This document shows, in pieces, positions 54,946 through 64,000 of a stretch of DNA of 64,000 bases. Under the pieces are notes generated by a model that saw nothing but the letters and a program-made list of their open reading frames with translations, was not told the DNA's origin and searched no databases. The position numbers and the translations under genes were made by a program. The DNA is taken from positions 2,761,914-2,825,913 of the forward strand of contig NZ_KZ614146.1 of NCBI RefSeq assembly GCF_002886185.1, in the 5' to 3' direction. Every line of letters begins with the position of its first letter. Position 1 is the first letter of the stretch. Source of the stretch: Salipaludibacillus neizhouensis (GTDB taxonomy: Bacteria; Bacillota; Bacilli; Bacillales; Salisediminibacteriaceae).

Positions 54946-55878
54946 TTATAGCTTCATCTTAGATATTTTTAAATTAAGAAACGTAAATACAAGAATTATC
55001 ATAAACATAATGTACGTAGCAGCAGAAGCGACCCCGAATTCAAAACCTGTAAAACCACGTTCATAAATAAAAGCTCCCATTGTTTGAATCGATCTCGCAG
55101 GACTTCCATTGGGTCCACCTAGAACATAAACCTCATTAAAGCGTTGCAATGCTCCAATCCACCCGGTGATTAACAAGAAAGCAAATGTTCCAGCCATATT
55201 AGGAATGGTAATAAACAGCCATTGCTGAATACCACTAGCACCATCTATTTTTGCTGCTTCGTACATATCCGGAGATATTGCTTGCAAATTCGCTAGACAA
55301 ATAATAATAACAAAACCTATCCAATGCCAGACTGCTAATAAAATGACTGCCCATTTAGAAGTTGATGGATCTGCCAACCACTTCGGAGTTGGTAATCCTA
55401 CGGCTTCCAATGCATAATTGACAATCCCCATTTCAGGATGCAATACAAAAGCAAAAATTATGGCTGCGGCAACAATCGACGTTACGTTTGGTAAAAAGTA
55501 AATAACTTTAAAAAAGCTCTGCCCTCTCGGCGTTGAGTTTATCAAGGTTGCAAAAATAAAACCTAATGGAATTGTGATTAATATTTGAAATATTCCAATA
55601 TAGAACGTGTTCCAAACAGAATTCCAAAACGGACCTGATGTCAAAACCGTCTTAAAGTTATTGAGACCATTGAAGTTTTCTATTGTCCCATTTGATTGAT
55701 AGAAACTTAACCTTAAAGATTCGAAGATCGGATAGACCATAAAAAGTAATATTCCTAGAAAACTTGGAATCAGAAAAATATACCAAACCAATTGTGACCT
55801 TTTATTCTTTAGCCTAGTCAACTTCACCCCTGTGATAGTATCTGAATTTGCATTAATCTCCATGTGGTTTTTAGCCAT
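54946..55878 (-). CDS. ABC sugar transporter permease, MalF/MsmF type
   Basis: 310 aa with six membrane helices after a 25-residue polar N-terminus. EAA loop: MYEAAKIDGASGIQQWLFI near residue 215. Start at ATG 55878, with AAAGGAG 7 nt upstream; the frame extends further only through a promoter-like region with a cre site. First gene of the importer operon. Substrate probably unsaturated glucuronyl oligosaccharides, from the linked GH88 gene. Confidence 0.92.
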   Translation of the reverse strand: MAKNHMEINANSDTITGVKLTRLKNKRSQLVWYIFLIPSFLGILLFMVYPIFESLRLSFYQSNGTIENFNGLNNFKTVLTSGPFWNSVWNTFYIGIFQILITIPLGFIFATLINSTPRGQSFFKVIYFLPNVTSIVAAAIIFAFVLHPEMGIVNYALEAVGLPTPKWLADPSTSKWAVILLAVWHWIGFVIIICLANLQAISPDMYEAAKIDGASGIQQWLFITIPNMAGTFAFLLITGWIGALQRFNEVYVLGGPNGSPARSIQTMGAFIYERGFTGFEFGVASAATYIMFMIILVFTFLNLKISKMKL

Positions 55879-56530
55879 ATTTTTCTCCTTTCTCGAAATG
55901 AAACATTCATCCCGATGTGATAGCGCTTTCATAATTGTCACAATAATGATTTTAGTTCGTTCATAGGGTGAAATTGTAGTAAGGACTGAATTAGCTATCT
56001 AGAGGTTGTTAAAAATACTCTCCATCACGTGCAATTAACATACACTCACCTCTTCACTAAGTTTCGTGTATTTAGTGTTCACTTAATTTGAATATAGTCT
56101 ACTAAGGAATCAATACTTGCTCCAATCTGATTAGCTTAATTACTATTGGATCCACTCTTCAACTCCCTTCTTGATTACTATTTGTTTCTAAATTATAACT
56201 TAGGTATTTTCCTGAAAGTTGTTGTATAATAACCAATAATATCAATCTATTGTTCTAGAGTCCTCTGATAACTAGATAATTTATATCGAATTGATTAATA
56301 ATTAAAATATCCCAGTGTAGCCTAAAAATTGATATACTCAAGCAGTAGGTTATACATTGAGGACCTGTCTAATCACTTCCTATCTGGAATTGATGTGAGT
56401 ATGGTAACCTTATCAAGGCTTTATATTTCAGATGAGCTAATTTTTGTACTTAAAAACTATTACATTAAGGTTTAGTACAAGTTTTCACTATAAAAGTTTT
56501 GAAAATTTAAATAATATAAGGAGGGAGATA
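55879..56530. other. Divergent promoter region of the uronide locus
   Basis: 652 bp between the importer operon and the AraC gene. It contains a cre site (separate entry) and a TATAAT at 56225-56230 that may be the -10 of the regulator gene, leaving a leader of about 300 nt. No gene seen. Confidence 0.4.
55918..55931. promoter_or_regulatory. cre site upstream of the uronide importer operon
   Basis: TGATAGCGCTTTCA matches the cre consensus at 13 of 14 positions and lies 40 bp before the first permease gene. Carbon catabolite repression of the locus is expected. Confidence 0.65.
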
Positions 56531-57403
56531 ATGAAGCATTTATTCGAACAAATTGATCTAAAGCCGTTCACTTGGATTTATCGTAGAGTTTCAGAAAAGA
56601 ATTTTCAAGGTTTTTATCACTGGCATCAAGGGTGTGAATTACTATTTGTCTATCGAGGACAAGGACGTGTCATTGTGAACCAGCAAACTTACGAAATTAA
56701 AAAAGGTATGCTTTTCTTTTTTCAACCTTTTCAATTGCATAAGGTACATGTTGAAGTATCCTCCAATACACCTTATGAGCGCAGTATTATACACTTTGAT
56801 CCACTAACTCTCGCAAAGAACAATTCGCACTTATTCACTGGTCTTAGCGCCCTTTTGAAACAATTACAAAATGGTATAAATGAACCTCAAGCATTTGATT
56901 TAGAAAATGTCTATCAATACATATATGAGGTCTGTGAGATATTTAATAAATCGTTGCAAACAAGCAACTGGGAGGATGATAGTCAGCTTTTTCTTTTACA
57001 ATTACTCTCTTGCATCCGTTCAAACATTCACGATGCTAAGCTAGATTCATCCACTAATAAAAAGTTTCGTTCACTGTACTATTCAGAAAGGATAATGCAA
57101 TGGATAGAAGAGCATTATATGGAGCCTTTTGACTTGGAACTATTATCGGATGAGCTTCATTTATCAAAGTCATATGTCTCTAGAATATTCAAACGCGAAA
57201 CTGGGAGTAGTTTAACGGAGTATCTTACTATTCGGAGAATAAAACAGGCTTGTCAATTACTACATACGACGAATAAACCTATAGAATTAATTGGTGAGAG
57301 CGTAGGCCTTGGGAGTGTATCATATTTCATTCAAATATTTAAGAAAAACATAGGCACTACTCCTCACCAATATAGACTTTCTCATCATACGATTCACAAA
57401 TAA
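56531..57403 (+). CDS. AraC-family transcriptional regulator
   Basis: 290 aa. N-terminal cupin sensor domain (about 20-110: HWHQGCELLFVYRGQGRV, MLFFFQPFQLHKVH) and C-terminal double helix-turn-helix (about 190-285: LELLSDELHLSKSYVSRIFK, then SVGLGSVSYFIQIFKKNIG). AAGGAGGG precedes the ATG at 56531. Divergent to the importer operon, which it probably activates in response to an unsaturated glucuronyl sugar. Confidence 0.9.
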   Translation: MKHLFEQIDLKPFTWIYRRVSEKNFQGFYHWHQGCELLFVYRGQGRVIVNQQTYEIKKGMLFFFQPFQLHKVHVEVSSNTPYERSIIHFDPLTLAKNNSHLFTGLSALLKQLQNGINEPQAFDLENVYQYIYEVCEIFNKSLQTSNWEDDSQLFLLQLLSCIRSNIHDAKLDSSTNKKFRSLYYSERIMQWIEEHYMEPFDLELLSDELHLSKSYVSRIFKRETGSSLTEYLTIRRIKQACQLLHTTNKPIELIGESVGLGSVSYFIQIFKKNIGTTPHQYRLSHHTIHK

Positions 57404-58118
57404 AACCAGATTAGTTTTTAATAGTTGCGGTGCGGTATTTAAAATTAAACATAGTCCCCTAAAGAAACGCATAATATCCTTGGACAGCATTGAGGGGGCT
57501 TAAAAATTAAGCTTTTTCTCCACTTATAAGTGTGAAACAATAGTGAAATTGCTTCTTCTGTTCTTCTTTTGGACTATAGTTCTTACCTTTTACAAAATCC
57601 TCTAGTAGCTTTGCCTCATGAGATTTCCCGTCACGTGTATATCAATGGTGTTAATAGCTTCATAATAAAACTACATTAGAATGTTTTAATTAATCTCCTC
57701 TATTTAAACCATTAAGTTTAACATTTATGCAAACCCAAATATCCCTAAAAGAGGAAATTGTACTTCTAAACTGCTACTTTAGCAAAAATAAGAGTCTAAA
57801 GTTAGACCATAGGGGAAATTATGTACCATAATACAATGGTGTAGAGTAAAAAATTTGCCATTTGAAACACGATAAAGTCTGATAAAGGCTCTAACACCCG
57901 CGGTACAGATATAAACCATTAAAGATATTCAAAAGCTATCAGCTGATGAACTTATAGAAAAAATACGAAACAAGTTAAAATATTATCAGTCGAAGAAAGT
58001 AAGACGGAACCTTATTGAAAAAGATAATGAGAAATTATAAAGATAAAGAGAATGGAAAAAGTGTAATTAGTGTAAGACGAATTTCAAATCATACCTTTTA
58101 CTCCCGTTTTGCCAAAAA
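57404..58118. other. Long gap with decayed coding fragments
   Basis: No intact gene. Two stretches look like remains of genes: on the minus strand around 57507-57640 a start-less frame containing YTRDGKSHEAKLLEDFVKGK; on the plus strand around 57918-58040 a frame with IQKLSADELIEKIRNKLKYY, followed in another frame by SVISVRRISNHTFYSRFAKK. The second pair suggests one frameshifted gene. No family is recognised. Confidence 0.4.
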
Positions 58119-58121
58119 ACA

Positions 58122-58163
58122 AAAAACTCACAAGTGTTGATGTATCAACACTTGTGAGTTTTT
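58122..58163 (-). terminator. Terminator of the rrn-tRNA operon
   Basis: 19-bp perfect stem (58122-58140 and 58145-58163) with a TGTA loop, followed on the minus strand by TTTTTTGTTTTTT. It closes the transcript after the last tRNA. Confidence 0.93.
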
Positions 58164-58197
58164 AATCATTATAAAAAATTACCTTAAATTATGTAAA

Positions 58198-58283
58198 TGG
58201 TACCGGTGGTCGGAGTCGAACCGACACGGGACGAACCCACAGCATTTTGAGTGCTGCGTGTCTACCAATTCCACCACACCGGC
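58198..58283 (-). tRNA. tRNA-Leu (CAA)
   Basis: Class II tRNA, 86 nt with long variable arm, acceptor GCCGGTG, encoded CCA; anticodon CAA in CTCAAAA. Last gene of the array. Confidence 0.95.
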
Positions 58284-58311
58284 AAAATTTATTATAGTAT
58301 TAATGTTAAAA

Positions 58312-58400
58312 TGGTGCCGAGGGCCGGACTTGAACCGGCACGATAATCACTTACCGCAGGATTTTAAGTCCTGTGTGTCTGCCAATTCCACCACCCCGGC
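58312..58400 (-). tRNA. tRNA-Leu (TAA)
   Basis: Class II tRNA, 89 nt, long variable arm; anticodon TAA in CTTAAAA; encoded CCA. Confidence 0.95.
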
Positions 58401-58434
58401 ATTACGTTAGACTGTCATTTTAAATTGAAAAATA

Positions 58435-58508
<74 letters not shown>

Positions 58509-58510
58509 AT

Positions 58511-58585
58511 TGGAGCGGAAAACGGGATTCGAACCCGCGACCCCCACCTTGGCAAGGTGGTGCTCTACCACTGAGCTATTTCCGC
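58511..58585 (-). tRNA. tRNA-Gly (GCC)
   Basis: 75 nt, acceptor GCGGAAA, anticodon GCC in TTGCCAA, encoded CCA. Only 2 nt from tRNA-Cys. Confidence 0.95.
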
Positions 58586-58594
58586 ATTTTAAAA

Positions 58595-58669
58595 TGGCAG
58601 GGCTAGCAGGATTCGAACCTGCGGGTCACGGAATCAAAATCCGATGCCTTACCGCTTGGCTATAGCCCT
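58595..58669 (-). tRNA. tRNA-Gln (TTG)
   Basis: 75 nt, acceptor AGGGCTA/TAGCCCT, anticodon TTG in TTTTGAT, encoded CCA. Confidence 0.94.
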
Positions 58670-58694
58670 ATATTTTTATTTGTTTTAATTTTAA

Positions 58695-58771
58695 TGGGGC
58701 GGCTGATGGGAATTGAACCCACGAGTGCCGGAATCACAATCCGGTGCGTTAACCACTTCGCCACAACCGCC
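58695..58771 (-). tRNA. tRNA-His (GTG)
   Basis: Anticodon GTG in TTGTGAT; genome-encoded extra 5' G (G-1) opposite C73, the histidine identity element; encoded CCA. Confidence 0.95.
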
Positions 58772-58850
58772 ACAAGTTTCATTTACAATGATTAATTATA
58801 CCATAGAAAAACATGATAAATTAAATCAATCTACCAAGTTAAAAAATTAA

Positions 58851-58934
58851 TGGTGGAGGGGGGCAGATTCGAACTGCCGAACCCGAAGGAGCGGATTTAC
58901 AGTCCGCCGCGTTTAGCCACTTCGCTACCCCTCC
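58851..58934 (-). tRNA. tRNA-Tyr (GTA)
   Basis: Class II bacterial tRNA-Tyr, 84 nt, variable arm CTCCTTCGGG; anticodon GTA in CTGTAAA; encoded CCA. Confidence 0.95.
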
Positions 58935-58989
58935 ATTTATGACAATTAATATATTACAAAAAGTAATTATAATAGTCAAGTGAAAATTA

Positions 58990-59065
<76 letters not shown>

Positions 59066-59077
59066 ACTCAAAAATAA

Positions 59078-59153
59078 TGGTGGCTCAGGACAGAATCGAA
59101 CTGCCGACACATGGATTTTCAGTCCATTGCTCTACCGACTGAGCTACTGAGCC
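59078..59153 (-). tRNA. tRNA-Phe (GAA)
   Basis: 76 nt, acceptor GGCTCAG, anticodon GAA in CTGAAAA, encoded CCA. Confidence 0.95.
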
Positions 59154-59206
59154 ATATATTAGTTAAAACATAAAATTTTATCTTTAACCTTTAATTCTAA
59201 AATTAA

Positions 59207-59282
59207 TGGCGGTCCCGACGGGATTCGAACCCGCGATCTCCTGCGTGACAGGCAGGCATGTTAACCACTACACCACGGGACC
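59207..59282 (-). tRNA. tRNA-Asp (GTC)
   Basis: 76 nt, acceptor GGTCCCG/CGGGACC, anticodon GTC in CTGTCAC, encoded CCA. The intact Asp copy next to a duplicated fMet and a chimeric pseudogene. Confidence 0.95.
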
Positions 59283-59307
59283 TCATATAATTAAAACAAA
59301 AACTAAT

Positions 59308-59384
<77 letters not shown>

Positions 59385-59407
59385 ATAATAATAAAAAAAA
59401 TTTAAAA

Positions 59408-59483
59408 TGGTAGAAGATGACGGACTCCAACCGTAATTCTCCTGCGTGACAGGCAGGCATGTTTAACTGCTACACCATGAGAC
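59408..59483 (-). pseudogene. Chimeric tRNA pseudogene (Asp 5' part, Val 3' part)
   Basis: The first part, through the D arm and anticodon arm (GTC anticodon, CTGTCAC loop), follows tRNA-Asp. The T arm and 3' acceptor strand instead match tRNA-Val (TAC): 23 of the last 27 bases agree with it. The two acceptor strands, GTCTCAT and ATCTTCT, no longer pair and the T-loop reads TTGGAGT, so a functional tRNA is not expected. Best explained as the joint of a tandem duplication (see findings). Confidence 0.85.
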
Positions 59484-59509
59484 TTCATATAATTAAAACA
59501 AAAAATAAT

Positions 59510-59586
<77 letters not shown>

Positions 59587-59612
59587 ATAATAATAGGTGT
59601 TTTAAAAAATAA

Positions 59613-59688
59613 TGGTGGAGGATGACGGGCTCGAACCGCCGACCCCCTGCTTGTAAGGCAGATGCTCTCCCAACTGAGCTAATCCTCC
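59613..59688 (-). tRNA. tRNA-Val (TAC)
   Basis: 76 nt, acceptor GGAGGAT/ATCCTCC, anticodon TAC in CTTACAA, encoded CCA. Donor of the 3' part of the chimeric pseudogene. Confidence 0.95.
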
Positions 59689-59719
59689 ACATATATAACT
59701 TACGTTACTATAATAATCT

Positions 59720-59794
59720 TGGTGACCCGTACGGGATTCGAACCCGTGATACCGCCGTGAAAGGGCGGTGTCTTAACCGCTTGACCAACGGGCC
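59720..59794 (-). tRNA. tRNA-Glu (TTC)
   Basis: 75 nt, acceptor GGCCCGT with one G-U pair, anticodon TTC in CTTTCAC, encoded CCA. Confidence 0.95.
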
Positions 59795-59804
59795 ATAATA
59801 TTTC

Positions 59805-59897
59805 TGGCGGAGAGCGAGGGATTCGAACCCTCGAGACGGCTCTAAACCGCCTACACGATTTCCAATCGTGCTCCTTCGGCCACTCGGACAGCTCTCC
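59805..59897 (-). tRNA. tRNA-Ser (GGA)
   Basis: Class II tRNA, 93 nt with long variable arm; anticodon GGA in TTGGAAA; encoded CCA. Confidence 0.95.
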
Positions 59898-59901
59898 TAA
59901 A

Positions 59902-59976
59902 TGGCTCCACAGGTAGGATTCGAACCTACGACCGATCGGTTAACAGCCGATAGCTCTACCACTGAGCTACTGTGGA
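59902..59976 (-). tRNA. tRNA-Asn (GTT)
   Basis: 75 nt, acceptor TCCACAG/CTGTGGA, anticodon GTT in CTGTTAA, encoded CCA. First tRNA after the 5S gene. Confidence 0.95.
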
Positions 59977-60058
59977 ATAATGTTTAATTGCTAATAAGCA
60001 GTTAATTTCTTAGTCTCTTTTATTTATATCAGGATCTACTTAAAGCTAAAAAGTAAAT

Positions 60059-60175
<117 letters not shown>

Positions 60176-60252
60176 ATAGTGAGTGGTCGTTGACCTCTCA
60201 AAACTGGATAACGTGATGGACTGAAAAGAATCGTTGCTTAGAGTAAAACATT

Positions 60253-63191
<2,939 letters not shown>

Positions 63192-63576
63192 ATTTTTTGC
63201 TGCGGATTACCGGCAGATCTCATCGTCAGCTGCACTCCTCACGTACGGTTGTACGCTCCGGGGATTCGTCATTTGCTTCCTCGATCTCCTTGGTTCTCCT
63301 TGCAAAAATTATCTATCAAATATAAAATTCTACGGATAATTCCCACTCACAATTGGTGGCGTCTTTCTTAGCCTACATCTAAGACACTCGGTTCACTTTC
63401 TTTGAACGTATTCAAAGGGTATAACCGGTGATTCTTTTCAGTCATTTCGTTATCCAGTTTTCAAAGGACAAAGGCTTCTTTCAAAGAAAAGAAGCTTTGA
63501 GAGACTAACCTCTCAAAACTAAACAAAAAGTCCAAGACAAAGTTCGATTCAATAAGTTGAGCTTAAATGCTCCTTA
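63192..63576 (-). other. 16S-23S internal transcribed spacer without tRNA genes
   Basis: About 385 bp. No tRNA-Ile or tRNA-Ala is present, unlike some rrn operons of this group. Short complementary stretches near both ends (for example around 63460-63515) probably belong to rRNA processing stems. Confidence 0.7.

Positions 63577-64000
<424 letters not shown>

Overview
This window is chromosomal DNA of a low-GC, endospore-forming Gram-positive bacterium of the family Bacillaceae. The evidence is gene content and order close to Bacillus subtilis (glpP-glpF-glpK-glpD-pgcA, nupNOPQ, prkA/yhbH, yhbA(queG)/yhbB/trmL), a Spo0E-type phosphatase with an SQELD signature, a SinI-type antirepressor, a putative SigE promoter in front of prkA, and an rrn operon followed by a long tRNA array. 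TRAP-transporter and unsaturated-uronide genes, together with the intergenic repeats, suggest a halotolerant genus such as Oceanobacillus, Virgibacillus or Gracilibacillus. That genus-level guess is inference.

Layout. 1-2.2 kb: release factor 3, a tiny zinc-ribbon gene and a Spo0E-like gene. 2.4-10.3 kb: glycerol catabolism on the minus strand (galM, glpP, glpF, glpK, glpD, then phosphoglucomutase pgcA). Both glpF and glpD have a leader terminator of the kind controlled by the antiterminator GlpP, and a perfect cre site overlaps the glpF -35 box. 10.5-13.6 kb: a GNAT-nitrilase fusion, a CheX-like phosphatase and a DUF2225 protein. 13.9-18.7 kb: the nucleoside ABC transporter nupNOPQ. 19-25.4 kb: an orphan EutH permease, a multi-PAS histidine kinase, lipoproteins and small membrane proteins, and a SinI-like gene. 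25.9-32.5 kb: sporulation-linked yhbH, a signal peptidase, prkA and a class A penicillin-binding protein. 32.7-38.4 kb: housekeeping and repair genes including trmL, ogt, queG and tRNA-Gly. 38.6-43.2 kb: an SDR dehydrogenase, a CAP-domain lipoprotein and a YtrA-type GntR/ABC operon.

43.4-50.5 kb is a gluconate-type catabolic divergon. On the minus strand lie 6-phosphogluconate dehydrogenase, a complete TRAP transporter (dctP, dctQ, dctM) and a degenerate HPr-like protein without the phosphotransfer histidine. On the plus strand lie an RpiR regulator and a gluconokinase. 50.9-57.4 kb is a locus for unsaturated glucuronyl oligosaccharides: a GH88 hydrolase, an ABC sugar importer, an AraC activator, a cre site and the broken remains of a DUF2264 gene.

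58.1-64 kb is the 3' part of an rrn operon on the minus strand (partial 16S, 23S, 5S) followed by seventeen tRNAs and one tRNA pseudogene, and closed by a strong terminator. The pseudogene is an Asp/Val chimera that fits a tandem duplication by unequal crossing-over.

I found no defence system, prophage, CRISPR array or intact insertion sequence. The most unusual items are the tRNA chimera, the His-less HPr-like protein tied to the TRAP operon, the DUF2264 pseudogene, several genes shorter than about 50 codons, and stop codons lying inside terminator-like hairpins.
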